Below, in pieces: positions 52,320 to 62,990 of a stretch of DNA of 64,000 nt. Source of the stretch: Methanobacterium sp. UBA176 (GTDB lineage Archaea; Methanobacteriota; Methanobacteria; Methanobacteriales; Methanobacteriaceae); the NCBI GenBank assembly GCA_002505765.1, contig DAVZ01000040.1:7780-71779 (forward strand), read 5' to 3'. The notes below the pieces were generated by a model. That model had not been told where the DNA came from and did no database searches. It was given only the letters and a program-made list of their open reading frames with translations. The translations under genes and the position numbers were made by a program. Every line of letters begins with the position of its first letter. Position 1 is the stretch's first letter.

Positions 52320-53609
52320 TCACCCAATTTCATGCCCTATTTCAACGTATAAATCATCCATGTCCACCAGATGTTGATCCCCAGACTTCATATTTTTTAA
52401 GGTTACTTTTCCAGTGGCTATATCTTTTGCACCGACCAAAACAACATACCTTGCTCCCATGTTATTTGCATACGTTAATATCTTTTTAATTTTTCTTTTT
52501 GCAAGATCCACATCAGTTTTAATGCCCTCTTTCCTCAAATTTTGAGTTATTTTAAACGCCTCAGCCCTCATGTCCTGAGACAATGGTGCAACAAATACAT
52601 CCATATGTCCTTTAACTGGAATCTCTGTATTTTGCTTTTTAAGAGCTTCCATCACTCTGTCAAATCCAAAAGCAAATCCTGTGGATTCTACTGGCTCACC
52701 GCCAAACACTTCTATTAAATTATAGGTTCCTCCTCCACTTATTTGTTTTTGTGCTCCAAGTCCGCTTACATATATTTCAAAAACAATACCAGAATAATAA
52801 TCTAACCCTCTGGCAATACCAAGATTTACTATATAATCAGTATATCCGAATGTTTCCAGGGTATTTAATAGTTCTTCAAGGTCATTCAATGAATTAGAGG
52901 CTCCTTTACAATTTTCTATGATGCTTCTTACTTTTTCTATCACTTCTTTATGCCCTCTTACCTCTATTAAATTTAAAAGTGTCTCTTTAAGACCTGGATG
53001 TACATTTAACTCCTGCAAAAGATTTTTAAGCTCATCAACATCGCCTTTGTCAACTGAACCCATAATTTTTTCCTGATCAGCTTCAGCTACCTCTGCATCG
53101 CTTAAAAGACTCCTGATAATTCCCAGGTTTCCTATATGGAATTCAAAATCCTTTAATCCCAGTTCCTCTAAAGCATGTGCAGCCATGGCTATAACCTCTG
53201 CTTCTGCCTCAGGAGACTTTCCACCTATTAATTCACATCCAAACTGCCAGAATTGCCTGAATCTACCTGCCTGAGGTCTTTCATATCTAAAACAGCTTCC
53301 AAAGTAGTACATTTTAATTGGTTTTGCCTGTCTTTGAAGTTCATTTAGATAAAGTCTTGCAACAGGAGCTGTTAATTCTGGCCTTAATGCTAAATCCCGG
53401 TTTCCTTTATCTTTAAAGTGATAAATTTCTTCTTTAATTGCTTCTCCTGATTTTGTGGTAAAAAGGGTGAGATCCTCAAAAATAGGTGTTTTTATTTCAC
53501 CGTAACCGTAATTTTCAAAAACTTCCCTTAATTTGTTTTCAACGTATTTTCTCCTTTCCATTTCCTTAAATAGAAAATCCCTTGTTCCTCTGGGTCTTGA
53601 TATTTCCAT
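52320..53609 (-). CDS. hisS: Histidine--tRNA ligase
   Basis: The 429-residue class II synthetase has RPRGTRDF, motif 2 region FRYERPQAGRFRQFWQ, the histidine loop LGIARGLDYYSGIVFE and a C-terminal anticodon-binding domain (DVFVAPLSQDMRAEAFKI). It forms an operon with hisI. Confidence 0.96.
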   Translation of the reverse strand: MEISRPRGTRDFLFKEMERRKYVENKLREVFENYGYGEIKTPIFEDLTLFTTKSGEAIKEEIYHFKDKGNRDLALRPELTAPVARLYLNELQRQAKPIKMYYFGSCFRYERPQAGRFRQFWQFGCELIGGKSPEAEAEVIAMAAHALEELGLKDFEFHIGNLGIIRSLLSDAEVAEADQEKIMGSVDKGDVDELKNLLQELNVHPGLKETLLNLIEVRGHKEVIEKVRSIIENCKGASNSLNDLEELLNTLETFGYTDYIVNLGIARGLDYYSGIVFEIYVSGLGAQKQISGGGTYNLIEVFGGEPVESTGFAFGFDRVMEALKKQNTEIPVKGHMDVFVAPLSQDMRAEAFKITQNLRKEGIKTDVDLAKRKIKKILTYANNMGARYVVLVGAKDIATGKVTLKNMKSGDQHLVDMDDLYVEIGHEIG

Positions 53610-53686
53610 ATATTCACCACTAAAATTAATTTTAAAAATATGATCCTGTATATTTATTAAATCAAAGTAAAATTAACTTTTTTAGT

Positions 53687-54349
53687 CTATTCGAAGTGTT
53701 TTAAATATTCCCTGAGCATTTTAGGGAATGATTTTGCACTTAAGAATCTAAGTCCAAGTCTTTCAGACCAGACCCTGATACCTTCATCAGCCGCTACTAC
53801 ACCTGCCCCTAATTCCTTTGCAAGTAGTAGTACGTCAAGATCGGGGGCGCTATCAAGAGTTCCTTTCCTTAATGCTGCCCTGTAACGTTTTCTAAAATCT
53901 TTTATAGCATTTCCTATTATTTCCATTTCAACATCTGCTTTTTTTTCGCCTCTTGCTAATCTGACCATTGATTCTACTGCTGCTTCCCAAATAGCGTTTT
54001 CAGATATTCTCATTCCTTTATTCATCCTTTCTCTCATATCATGCACGTATTCATAGAAAATTTCTGATGGTATCTTTGTATCGTATCTGTTAGGTGTTTT
54101 TTTAACTATCCATGTTTCAGCTTTAACTAATATGTTTTCAGGGCATTCATACCTTCCCATATAATCTATGAACTCCTTATAAGTAACAGGAGGCATGTGA
54201 CAGCTCATATTAAGCCTTATTCTTGATTCAGCTATTAAATCTATTAAAACTCCAACTGTGTTTATGAGTTCTCCATCCCCATACTCCTCCCTAAGCTGAT
54301 TATCAGTAAAGGCAGTAGTATCTAAAACAAATCTCTGTTTTGCAGGCAT
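53687..54349 (-). CDS. HARP-type protein-only RNase P
   Basis: This 220-residue PIN protein, often annotated RNA ligase partner, begins QRFVLDTTAFTDNQLR (first catalytic Asp) and has RYRAALRKGTLDSAPDLDVLLLAKELGAGVVAADEG, the paired aspartates. HARP proteins cut the 5' leader of tRNA precursors without RNA. Many archaea also have RNA-based RNase P; L7Ae, a subunit of that enzyme, is in this window. Confidence 0.9.
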   Translation of the reverse strand: MPAKQRFVLDTTAFTDNQLREEYGDGELINTVGVLIDLIAESRIRLNMSCHMPPVTYKEFIDYMGRYECPENILVKAETWIVKKTPNRYDTKIPSEIFYEYVHDMRERMNKGMRISENAIWEAAVESMVRLARGEKKADVEMEIIGNAIKDFRKRYRAALRKGTLDSAPDLDVLLLAKELGAGVVAADEGIRVWSERLGLRFLSAKSFPKMLREYLKHFE

Positions 54350-54469
54350 TCTATCCCCTAATTCTAATTAGTTAAATCACATTGTTTTTTTAATAATATT
54401 TTATCTTTGTTTAAATTTATTTAATCGATAATATAAAATGTTCTAAGAGAATAATATAATGTGATGACA

Positions 54470-55315
54470 ATGATAACTGGAAAAACAAAAGTGGTGGGAG
54501 TAATAGGTAATCCAGTGGAACATAGCTTATCTCCTCCAATGCATAATGCTGCATTTAAGCACATGGGGCTTGATTATGTCTATGTACCATTTTATGTCCC
54601 TAATGGAAAGCTTAATGAAGCAATAATTGGCGCAAAAGCCCTAAATATAAAGGGGCTTAATGTTACAATTCCATATAAAACAGAGATAATAAAATACATT
54701 GATTCATTAGATAAATCTGCAGAGCTTATAGGGGCTGTAAACACATTAAAATTCAAGGATAATAATATAAGAGGTTATAACACCGATGGAATTGGGGCAG
54801 TTAGGGCAATTGAAGAAGTAAGCAGCGTAAGAAATAAAAAAATTGTAATTTTAGGGGCTGGTGGTGCAGCTCGCGCAGTTTCATTCCAGATACTTATGGA
54901 TGGTGCAGAGTCTCTTGTTATTGCAAACAGAACACCGGTAAATGCCTTAAAACTTCAAAAAGAACTTATAAAAAAGCTGGAAGCAAATGTTAAAACTGTT
55001 GATCTTGGTGAAAAACTTAAAAATGAACTTAAAGATGCCCATATATTAATAAACACAACTCCCATAGGCATGTATCCAAATATAGATCAGGAGCCTCTGG
55101 TTAAAGCTGAAATGATGTGTGAAGATCTTATCTGCAATGATCTTGTTTATAATCCTCTTAAAACAGGATTTCTTAAAGAAGCTGAAAAAGCCGGTGCAAA
55201 AACCATATCTGGAATTAAAATGTTGATTTATCAGGGCATGGAATCATTTAGGATATGGACAGGAGTTTATCCTCCCCTTGATGTTTTTGAGGAGGCTTTG
55301 AATATAGAACTTTAA
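54470..55315 (+). CDS. aroE: Shikimate dehydrogenase
   Basis: The 281-residue enzyme has VIGNPVEHSLSPPMHNAAF, GLNVTIPYKTEI with the catalytic Lys, and the NADP site ILGAGGAARAV...ANRT. It reduces 3-dehydroshikimate in aromatic synthesis. ATG 54470 is chosen because GTGAT lies four bases upstream; earlier starts at 54461 and 54464 overlap that site. Confidence 0.95.
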   Translation: MITGKTKVVGVIGNPVEHSLSPPMHNAAFKHMGLDYVYVPFYVPNGKLNEAIIGAKALNIKGLNVTIPYKTEIIKYIDSLDKSAELIGAVNTLKFKDNNIRGYNTDGIGAVRAIEEVSSVRNKKIVILGAGGAARAVSFQILMDGAESLVIANRTPVNALKLQKELIKKLEANVKTVDLGEKLKNELKDAHILINTTPIGMYPNIDQEPLVKAEMMCEDLICNDLVYNPLKTGFLKEAEKAGAKTISGIKMLIYQGMESFRIWTGVYPPLDVFEEALNIEL

Positions 55316-55327
55316 AATTTATATAAA

Positions 55328-57781
55328 TTAGACACGTTTTTTATAGTCTAATTCTTTAAAAGTAATGGTAAATACAGTTCCACCATCACTACATATATTC
55401 ATCTTTCCATCCAATTGTTTTACAAGCATTTGCACCAATTGTAGGCCTAAAGATGCACTATTTGCAGAATCTAAAGATTCAGATATTCCTATTCCATTAT
55501 CACTTACAGTTAATATAAATTTATCTTTATTCCTTCTAAATTCTACAATTATTGTACCATTTATCTCCTTAAAGGCATGTTTTATGGAATTAGTTATCAG
55601 TTCATTTATTATAAGACCACAAGGGATTGCAGTTTCAATATTAAGATCTATATCCTCAACATTTAACTTTAAATCGATGCATTGTGCATTATAAGTCACA
55701 ATAAGATCTATTGCCAATTTTTGTATATAATCTTTAAAATTTATACTTGCTAAAGTTTTAGATAAGTAAATATTTTCATGAACCAGTGCCATTGACTTAA
55801 TCCGACCCTGACTTTCCTTTAAAATCTCAAGACCCTGATTATCATCCACATAAGATAGCTGGAGATTTAAAAGAGAACTTATTATCTGCATGTTATTTTT
55901 AACTCGGTGATGAATTTCTTTTAAAAGAAGTTCTTTCTCGTTAAGAGATGCCTTAATCTCATTTTCTGCTTTTTTGATCAAAGTAATATCAACTACAACG
56001 CCCCTTGACCCTATAATTTTATTTTCATGAATGATTGGACTGCTATATATGATTATTGGAAAAGTGGTATCATCTTTTTTCTGTGCTGTATATTCTCCAA
56101 CTGCCAATTTTTCTCCATTCAATACTCTCTGGGTATCTTTCATGACCTTATTATGATCTTCAGCTGCCAAAATCTGGAGCATATTTAATCCCTTATCTAA
56201 ATCCTTCTGAGTATAACCAAATATTTTCTGTCCAGTACTATTAGCATATGTAACATTACCATATAAATCAAATTCAAAAACTGGCTGTGGTAATAGTTCT
56301 GCCAAATCTCTGTATTTTTTTTCGCTTTCTTGCAGTGCTTTTTCATTTTTCTTACGTTCTGTAATATCATTTACGAAACCTTCCAGATATTTTACAGAAC
56401 CATCAGAATCTTTAACAGCTTTAATTGAAAGTTCAGCTATGATAATACTGCCGTATTTTTGGTAAAACCTGCATTCATAAGTATGCCATTGATCGTCATT
56501 GATAGTCTCTTTAACAATCTCTAAACGTTCTTCTTTATTTACATATACCTGTTCGCCAATACTTGATTTATTTACCATAGAAGTGAATTCTTCAGGAGAG
56601 TTGTATCCTAAAATATCAGATAAATTTTGATTAACTCCATAAAGTTTTCCTTCTGGTGAAGAATGAAAAATTCCAACTGGAGCATTATCAAATATGTTTT
56701 TAAAATGATTTTTACTTTCAACTAAATCTTTTTCAACCATTTTACGATTTTCAATTTCATTTTTTGCAGCTAAATAAAGACCTCTATTTTCATTTAATGT
56801 TATTAACTGACGAAGAAGTACCAGAGCTACAGTAACCCCGACTCCTATCCATATATACATTGAATCTTGACCAGTTAAATTATTATTAGTCCATAAAAGT
56901 AGGATATATGCAACTGCTACTCCCAAAAGCGGTGAATGTGAGGGAAAACTGAAATTTTGAATCCATGATCCCAATTTGATGTATGGTCCTTGACCATATT
57001 TGATATTATATGTCTGTAAAATAGCAGCCAATCCTATAAATATAAAACATAATACCCATCCAGTGTCTAAAAGCCCCCCTGTAGAGTAGGTTCCATGTAA
57101 TGATTGGTAACTGAAAACAGTATCTGTTACAATCTGGGCAATGATGCCTGTCCCTAAAAGTATTAGGGGTCCACAATAGGTATTTTTAAAATTGTTGAAC
57201 AATATTCTTATTAGCGCAAAAAGAAGTACAATATCCCCAATTATATAAGCTATGGATATAATACTCCCTAATAAAGCATCATTTGAGTTAAGAGTAGGTA
57301 TAACCAAGAAAATCCATAAAATAAGGCCGAATGTTATAATCAGAATTGCTGTATCAATAACTAACTTCAATTTTTCATTTCCGGAAAGTGAAACCCAAGG
57401 AAGATAATAGATACCCAAAGCAAATAATGGATAAAAAGACAGATAAAAAAAATCTGCAACTGATGGAAAAGGTTCCTGATGAATAATTAATTCCATGATA
57501 CCCCATGTGATATCCCCTATTACAAAAAAAAGTACTGAAACTCCCAGAATTATCCATGCAATTTGCACACGTCTTTGTTGTTTACCTGAGATTTTCGCTA
57601 CATAGAATAAACTGAAAGCCGCTAATATTCCTATTATCGGTGAAATTAAATCGCTGAAAATCATCGCTGATTCATTTTTTAATATTAACAATACAGATAT
57701 ATAACCAACTAAAAAAATAAAAGCTATTATAATAACATTATTAAAAGATATAAGTGGTTTTTCAGAGGTTTCAGTTGTCAT
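55328..57781 (-). CDS. Membrane PAS histidine kinase (HWE/HisKA_2 type)
   Basis: The 817-residue protein has about nine membrane helices in the first 330 residues, two PAS domains (FKNIFDNAPVGIFHSS, AELLPQPVFEFDLYGN), each followed by ITERKK or similar, and a HisKA_2 region (LLLKEIHHRVKNNMQIISSL) with a HATPase (ELITNSIKHAF, DNGIGI). Such kinases are common in methanogens. A partner response regulator is not adjacent. It is convergent with aroE (12-nt gap). Confidence 0.93.
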   Translation of the reverse strand: MTTETSEKPLISFNNVIIIAFIFLVGYISVLLILKNESAMIFSDLISPIIGILAAFSLFYVAKISGKQQRRVQIAWIILGVSVLFFVIGDITWGIMELIIHQEPFPSVADFFYLSFYPLFALGIYYLPWVSLSGNEKLKLVIDTAILIITFGLILWIFLVIPTLNSNDALLGSIISIAYIIGDIVLLFALIRILFNNFKNTYCGPLILLGTGIIAQIVTDTVFSYQSLHGTYSTGGLLDTGWVLCFIFIGLAAILQTYNIKYGQGPYIKLGSWIQNFSFPSHSPLLGVAVAYILLLWTNNNLTGQDSMYIWIGVGVTVALVLLRQLITLNENRGLYLAAKNEIENRKMVEKDLVESKNHFKNIFDNAPVGIFHSSPEGKLYGVNQNLSDILGYNSPEEFTSMVNKSSIGEQVYVNKEERLEIVKETINDDQWHTYECRFYQKYGSIIIAELSIKAVKDSDGSVKYLEGFVNDITERKKNEKALQESEKKYRDLAELLPQPVFEFDLYGNVTYANSTGQKIFGYTQKDLDKGLNMLQILAAEDHNKVMKDTQRVLNGEKLAVGEYTAQKKDDTTFPIIIYSSPIIHENKIIGSRGVVVDITLIKKAENEIKASLNEKELLLKEIHHRVKNNMQIISSLLNLQLSYVDDNQGLEILKESQGRIKSMALVHENIYLSKTLASINFKDYIQKLAIDLIVTYNAQCIDLKLNVEDIDLNIETAIPCGLIINELITNSIKHAFKEINGTIIVEFRRNKDKFILTVSDNGIGISESLDSANSASLGLQLVQMLVKQLDGKMNICSDGGTVFTITFKELDYKKRV

Positions 57782-57973
57782 ATTTAAATTGAATCTTTCA
57801 TAATTCCGGAGTTTTTAAAAATGAACTCATTAATGTGACCATTCTTTTTGACATAAATCTCTCTTATTATTTCACATTCTTTTATATTTAGTTAATCTCT
57901 TTGTGAAAATTATCACATCAACTAATTAGAAAAATAAATTAATTAAAAGTAAATCAATATATTAAGTGATTCT

Positions 57974-58819
57974 ATGGAAAATATCAAAATAACCGATAAT
58001 CACATACATGTTGATCCAAAAAATGGTGAAGGCCCTCTTGAAGTTGCAAAAAAGTTTCATAGAGCTGGAGGAAGTGTAATGATAATTCCAAATAAGCCCA
58101 CATGGACAGTTGGAGCTTCATGCAATTTTGATAAGGCAATGCATCTGGTTATAAAATATGCTGAAGAAATAAACAATAACACAGAGGTTAAAGCCTTTCC
58201 AATAGTAGGAGCCCATCCTGCTGAGCTTTCAAGGCGGGTAGAAAAAGGAATGGAACTTGAAATCGCTGAAAATATGATGATAGCAACACTAGAATCTGCA
58301 CAAAAGCTGGTTTTAGAAGGTGAAGCCATTGGAATTGGAGAAATTGGAAGGCCTCACTATGAGGTCTCTCCAGAAGAGATGGATGTCCATAATAAGCTCA
58401 TGCTGTATGCAATGGAACTTGCAGCAGATGCAGATTGCGCTATTCAACTCCACACCGAAAGTGCTGCAGAAAAACAGTTCTTAGAATTTGCAGAAATGGC
58501 CGATGAAGCTGGCTTAAAACGGTACAAGGTTATAAAACATTTTTCAGGGCCTTTTGTATCCAAAAATGAAAATTACGGATTAATACCATCCCTTATCGCT
58601 ACAAAAAGTGTTATAGTTGAAGGAATAAAAAAAGGAAATAATTTCCTTATGGAAACTGATCATCTTGACATGAAAAGCCGGCCAGGAGCTGTCTTAGGGC
58701 CAAAAACCGTGCCAAAACGCACAAAAGACCTGTTGCAGAAGGGTATTTTAAGCGAAGAAGATGCCTACAAAATTCATGTTGAAAATGTGGAAAAAGTTTA
58801 TGGAATTGAACTTGAATAA
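57974..58819 (+). CDS. TatD-related metal-dependent hydrolase
   Basis: This 281-residue protein of the amidohydrolase superfamily has ITDNHIHVDPKNGEG (HxH metal site), VGAHPAEL, GEAIGIGEIGRPHYE and a late ETDHLD (Asp ligand). Its DNase or other substrate is not known; methanogen copies form their own subgroup. The next gene is convergent with an 8-nt gap. Confidence 0.88.
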   Translation: MENIKITDNHIHVDPKNGEGPLEVAKKFHRAGGSVMIIPNKPTWTVGASCNFDKAMHLVIKYAEEINNNTEVKAFPIVGAHPAELSRRVEKGMELEIAENMMIATLESAQKLVLEGEAIGIGEIGRPHYEVSPEEMDVHNKLMLYAMELAADADCAIQLHTESAAEKQFLEFAEMADEAGLKRYKVIKHFSGPFVSKNENYGLIPSLIATKSVIVEGIKKGNNFLMETDHLDMKSRPGAVLGPKTVPKRTKDLLQKGILSEEDAYKIHVENVEKVYGIELE

Positions 58820-58827
58820 AAGATTTT

Positions 58828-59406
58828 TTAATGACTACCACCAATCAGGAATGATATAGCACTGATAACAATTCCAATCACCACAATTTCAACTGCAGTC
58901 TTTAAAAGGCTTTCTCTTGAAACTCTGCCCAGATATATGCCTAATACGATCAGTGCAATGAAACATGCAGCCAGTGTGGTCACTAAAGCCGTCAATTTAT
59001 CTCCAATTAATAAAAAAGGCAAAACAGGCACAAACGCTCCTATGAAACTTGAAAACCCGTGGGTGAACATACTCATATAAATTCTTCTTTTGGCCTGTAT
59101 GTGAATAAGTGTATCATCAAGCTCGCCTTCATTAAGAATCATTTTTTCTTCAAGTTCACGGAGTGTTCGGGCTTCTTCAGCGCGTTCGCCGATAAAAGAC
59201 CCGAATGCATTGGACATGGCTAAAGCAATTCCTCCACTGAGTCCTGTTAAACCAATGACAAAATTTTCAATTTCAACACCGCTTGCTGCTGCAACGCCGC
59301 TTGCAGTAAGAGTTACACCCATAACAGCAAGTATTCCATCCATAGTACCCAAAGCAACGTACCTGCTCATTTTAAAGTATTCTTCAATGAATTCATTAAT
59401 TTTCAT
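58828..59406 (-). CDS. VIT1/CCC1-family transporter
   Basis: The 192-residue protein has four or five membrane helices and the family's GTMDGILAVMGVTLTASG start, with a charged loop (GERAEEARTLRELEEKM) that in relatives forms the metal-binding stalk. The family moves Fe2+ or Mn2+ into compartments or out of the cell. The direction in archaea is not established. Confidence 0.9.
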   Translation of the reverse strand: MKINEFIEEYFKMSRYVALGTMDGILAVMGVTLTASGVAAASGVEIENFVIGLTGLSGGIALAMSNAFGSFIGERAEEARTLRELEEKMILNEGELDDTLIHIQAKRRIYMSMFTHGFSSFIGAFVPVLPFLLIGDKLTALVTTLAACFIALIVLGIYLGRVSRESLLKTAVEIVVIGIVISAISFLIGGSH

Positions 59407-59439
59407 TTGCTATTTTTCCCCTAAAACAAAAAAAAAAAT

Positions 59440-60651
59440 TTAAGCCCTTCCCAGCTCCTTATGGGCCCTGGCCAGATGCCCCGCTGCTAATGCACCCATC
59501 AATGAAAGTTCACCTGCAAGAACGGTTCCAGCAACGATTTCAGCAAATTTATGAACCTTCTCATTACCATAACAATCCATTATTTCCAGGCATTCCCTTG
59601 CAGTTTCGATACTTGTTCCACCTCCAATTGTTGCTACCGGCACATCAGGGAGCGTGACTGAAAAATAAAGGTCCCCATTGTCTTCTGTCATAGCGGTTGT
59701 AATTCCTATACTTCCTTCAACTATATGTGCTTCATCCTGTCCTGTTGCTAAAAATATGGCGCCGATCATATTTGCATAATGTGCATTGAAACCCATGCTA
59801 CCAGAAACAGCAGATCCTATGAGATTTTTGGCCATATTAACTTCAATTATAGCTTCAGGAGTTGTTTTAAGCTTATTTTTAACAATGATTTTTGGAATAA
59901 CGATTTCTGCAATAAAGCTTTTCCCTCTACCTTCAATAAGGTTCAATGAAGAAGGTTTTTTATCAACACATACATTACCACTTAAAGCAATCAAATGAGC
60001 TCCAGTTTTATAAGTTAGGAGATTTAAAGCAGCCTCAGTGGCAATTGTAACCATATTCATGCCCATACTGTCTCCAGTAGTGAAAACAAACCTTGGATAA
60101 ATATATTTACCAACAACCAGTATAGGATCAATTTTTATAAGCTTTCCATGCCTTGTTGTAACCTCAGCAGCTTTTTTTAGTTCTCTGAAGTGTTCATTAA
60201 TCCATGATTTAATCTTTAGAGCATCAGTTACTGATTTAGCTTTTAATACTGGAGCCCTGGTCATTTTATCATCTAATATCCTGGTTATTACTCCTCCACA
60301 TTCAGATATTACAGAAAATCCCCTGTTTACTGAAGCAACAAGTGCTCCTTCTGATGTGGCAAGAGGAACGTAAAATTCGCCTTTTGCATAGACTCCATTA
60401 ACTCTTAAAGGACCAGCAATACCTAAAGGTATTTGAATAGCACCTACCGGATTTTCAATGTTCTTTTTTGATGCTAATTCCATATCAATCGAGTAATTAG
60501 AGATGTTTTTAAGTTCTGCATCGCTGATTTCTTCTACAAATTTCCTCCTGATTTCAACAGCTTCATCAATTGAATCAGCATATTTTTCAATTTCATGTAG
60601 CTTTATATCTCTATTTATTAATTTGTCAATAATTTCTCTTTCATCTGCCAT
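59440..60651 (-). CDS. hmgA: HMG-CoA reductase
   Basis: This 403-residue class I enzyme forms mevalonate for archaeal lipids. It has ENPVGAIQIPLGIAGPL, the catalytic Glu in ATSEGALVASVNRG, GDSMGMNM, FLATGQDEAH and the final HLARAHKELGRA with its catalytic His. ATG 60651 follows GTGAG with a four-base spacing. Confidence 0.96.
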   Translation of the reverse strand: MADEREIIDKLINRDIKLHEIEKYADSIDEAVEIRRKFVEEISDAELKNISNYSIDMELASKKNIENPVGAIQIPLGIAGPLRVNGVYAKGEFYVPLATSEGALVASVNRGFSVISECGGVITRILDDKMTRAPVLKAKSVTDALKIKSWINEHFRELKKAAEVTTRHGKLIKIDPILVVGKYIYPRFVFTTGDSMGMNMVTIATEAALNLLTYKTGAHLIALSGNVCVDKKPSSLNLIEGRGKSFIAEIVIPKIIVKNKLKTTPEAIIEVNMAKNLIGSAVSGSMGFNAHYANMIGAIFLATGQDEAHIVEGSIGITTAMTEDNGDLYFSVTLPDVPVATIGGGTSIETARECLEIMDCYGNEKVHKFAEIVAGTVLAGELSLMGALAAGHLARAHKELGRA

Positions 60652-60778
60652 AAATCTCACTATTATACTTTATAAAGAGTAAAAATTAAAGAGTATTTAT
60701 AAATTAAGATAGGCATAGTATTTTGATCATTTCTATATGAAATAACTTTTATTTTACAATATGATTCCATCTAAACAT

Positions 60779-61639
60779 TCATAAAATTTTTTTTATAATA
60801 TCTACGATTCCAGATGGTGTTGATGCGACATTCACCCCTGCTTGTTTTAGGGCGTTAATCTTACTTTCTGCAGTTCCGCTTTCTCCCTCAATTATGGCGC
60901 CTGCATGTCCCATTCTTTTTCCAGGAGGTGCGGTAACCCCTGCAATATACGCAATGACCGGTTTGGAGATGTTTTTATCTATAAACTCTGCTGCCCTTTC
61001 CTCAGCATTTCCCCCTATTTCACCAATCATTACCATTGCACCCGTTTCATCATCCTCTTCAAACATCTGCAGCACGTCTGCATAATTTAATCCCACAACA
61101 GGGTCTCCTCCTATACCTAAACATGTGCTTTGGCCCATACCTGCGTTGGTTATTTGATATGCAACTTCATAAGTTAGAGTACCACTTCTGGAAACGATTC
61201 CAATGTTTCCCTTATCAAATAAGTGTGTGGGCATGATTCCAAGTTTTCCAACACCAGGTGATATAATTCCAGGAGTATTGGGGCCAATTACTGTGGTATT
61301 ATTTCGTTTTGCATATTCCACTATTTGCATTGAATCATGGACCGGTATATGTTCAGTTATAATTACAACCAGGTCAAGCTGTGAAATGGCTTCGTATGCA
61401 GCGTCTTTTGCAAAGGGTGCAGGAATAAATATTATGGATGCATTAATTTCCTGTTCTTCCTTTGCCTCAGCTATTGAATTGTATACGTTTACCGGACCAA
61501 ATTTTTGACCACCTTTTCCAGGGGATGTTCCTGCAACTATACTGGTTTCATAATTTAGCATTTGCTCGGTATGGAAAGATCCTTGCTTTCCTGTAATTCC
61601 CTGTACTATACATCTGGTTTCTTCATTAAGTATTATCAT
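60779..61639 (-). CDS. sucD: Succinyl-CoA synthetase alpha subunit
   Basis: The 286-residue protein has VQGITGKQGSFHTEQML, GPNTPGIISPG, IGGDPVVGLNY and the phospho-His site in GHAGAIIEGESG. In methanogens the enzyme feeds the incomplete reductive TCA path to 2-oxoglutarate. Its start overlaps the upstream gene by four bases. sucC is not in the window. Confidence 0.95.
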   Translation of the reverse strand: MIILNEETRCIVQGITGKQGSFHTEQMLNYETSIVAGTSPGKGGQKFGPVNVYNSIAEAKEEQEINASIIFIPAPFAKDAAYEAISQLDLVVIITEHIPVHDSMQIVEYAKRNNTTVIGPNTPGIISPGVGKLGIMPTHLFDKGNIGIVSRSGTLTYEVAYQITNAGMGQSTCLGIGGDPVVGLNYADVLQMFEEDDETGAMVMIGEIGGNAEERAAEFIDKNISKPVIAYIAGVTAPPGKRMGHAGAIIEGESGTAESKINALKQAGVNVASTPSGIVDIIKKIL

Positions 61640-62373
61640 CTAATCACTTCTCCTGAAATTCTCATGCGCTCCCAAAGGGGCATGGCTAAATCCATTACAT
61701 TTCCATTCATAAAAGCAGTAACTGTCATTATTATACCTCTGGGTATTACATAAGAGGGTGATCCCCTTCTAACAAGATGAACGTGATGATTTCCTATTGC
61801 TGCTCCCACCATTGCACCTGCCACTGTTCCAACGCTTTCAATATCGTTTATTGTTGCAACAACAACAGGATCATCTGTTTGATTTGAGACATAACCTATA
61901 CCAGGGATTTTAAGGGTCCCATTTATCCCCCCTCCACCGATGTCATTAACATCATCCATGCCCTTAGCTGCTTTCATTACTGAATCGGCAACTTTACCAA
62001 CAATTTCTTCCCCACCATAAGTGTCAAAAGCAATTATAACCGCATCAGGATACCTATCCTGTCTTATTTTAGCTTCAGCATAAGAAATACCTTCCCCCGA
62101 GTCCTCTGGAGTATCTGATATTCCACCAATATCTCCAGGATGTTCTGCATTTTTTCTCAGTATCTGAATTACTTTTGAATTAACAGATTCAAGCTTATCA
62201 TCATCTACAAAGGCACTTATTACAATATCATCGCCAGTTATATTGGTTAAAGCTGCCTTGTAAGCTCCTGCTTTTAGTAATTCATGGATATCTTTTTCTA
62301 TATTATTGATAAGAGAACTACTACAAGAAACATCGTTAATAGAGATATCTGCGCCAATAGCAGTTAGTTTCAA
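61636..62373 (-). CDS. Conserved methanogen protein
   Basis: This 245-residue protein is linked to sucD by a 4-nt overlap. It contains TPEDSGEGISYAEAKIRQDR, DDVNDIGGGGINGTLKIPG and IGNHHVHLVRRGSPSYVIPRGIIM, strongly conserved-looking glycine and histidine motifs. I think it is a methanogen-restricted family (possibly one of the methanogenesis marker proteins), but I cannot name it with confidence. No membrane segment. Function unknown. Confidence 0.75.
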   Translation of the reverse strand: MKLTAIGADISINDVSCSSSLINNIEKDIHELLKAGAYKAALTNITGDDIVISAFVDDDKLESVNSKVIQILRKNAEHPGDIGGISDTPEDSGEGISYAEAKIRQDRYPDAVIIAFDTYGGEEIVGKVADSVMKAAKGMDDVNDIGGGGINGTLKIPGIGYVSNQTDDPVVVATINDIESVGTVAGAMVGAAIGNHHVHLVRRGSPSYVIPRGIIMTVTAFMNGNVMDLAMPLWERMRISGEVIR

Positions 62374-62478
62374 GTGATCACCTTTAATAGTTGAACATGT
62401 AGTGTATATATGCTATATTTTACTGAACTTGTTTTTATACATTTTGTGATGGATTGAGACTGTAAATTTAATGGGTGT
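62374..62478. other. Promoter region of the methanogen protein-sucD operon
   Basis: On the minus strand an AT-rich stretch around 62408-62418 (TATATA-like) precedes the start of the 61636 gene by about 40 nt, with GGTGAT as ribosome site. No other feature is seen. Confidence 0.4.
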
Positions 62479-62523
62479 TGAAAAATTTTCAATTTTTCAC
62501 AGTGAAAAATCTCTGATTTTCAC
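62479..62523. repeat. Hairpin pair F
   Basis: Arm TGAAAAATT with loop ttc is perfect at 62479-62499. A second hairpin at about 62502-62523 (GTGAAAaATC and GATTTTCAC, loop tct) has one bulged A. They match the other islands in design. Confidence 0.7.
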
Positions 62524-62990
62524 ATGCTGGAATTAATTTTTCAAATTCGTTGATCATGGTTCTTTCAGAAGACATATTAAGTCAAAAAATGTTTCGATAA
62601 AAACTGATCAGCCCTTAAAATACTTTACAACCCTGACGGATTGGAAACATTGAATTAATTTAACAAATTTTAACTTTCTTTTCTTCTTTCTTCAACCCCC
62701 TTAGAAATCTCACCACCTGTTATACCTGTTTTTTCTTGTTTTCAGGTTCTGGTTCATACCTTTTGTCAGGTTATAAAACCGTTGAAGCCACTACCAAAGA
62801 AACAAATAATTAACCCCTTAGATTTTTCCCACTTGAAAAACGATTTTTCCTTTTATTTTTATGTGTTTAGATGAGTATTTATCATGTTGTTTCTTAAAAT
62901 ACATTTTTATTTTGTTTTTTAATGGTGTTGGGGCTTCTAAACCGATAAATCTAAGTATTGATGCTTACACATATTTATTTGGAGATAAAA
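62524..62990. other. Intergenic region, no gene seen
   Basis: It is AT-rich and lacks a credible coding frame, RNA fold or repeat. A TATA-like ACATATTTATTT near 62969-62980 precedes the small frame at 62991. Confidence 0.4.

Noticed and set aside
62600..62700. GGATTGGAAACATTGAA stretch as a CRISPR handle
   Set aside because: It occurs once, with no matching repeat at about 60-70 nt on either side.
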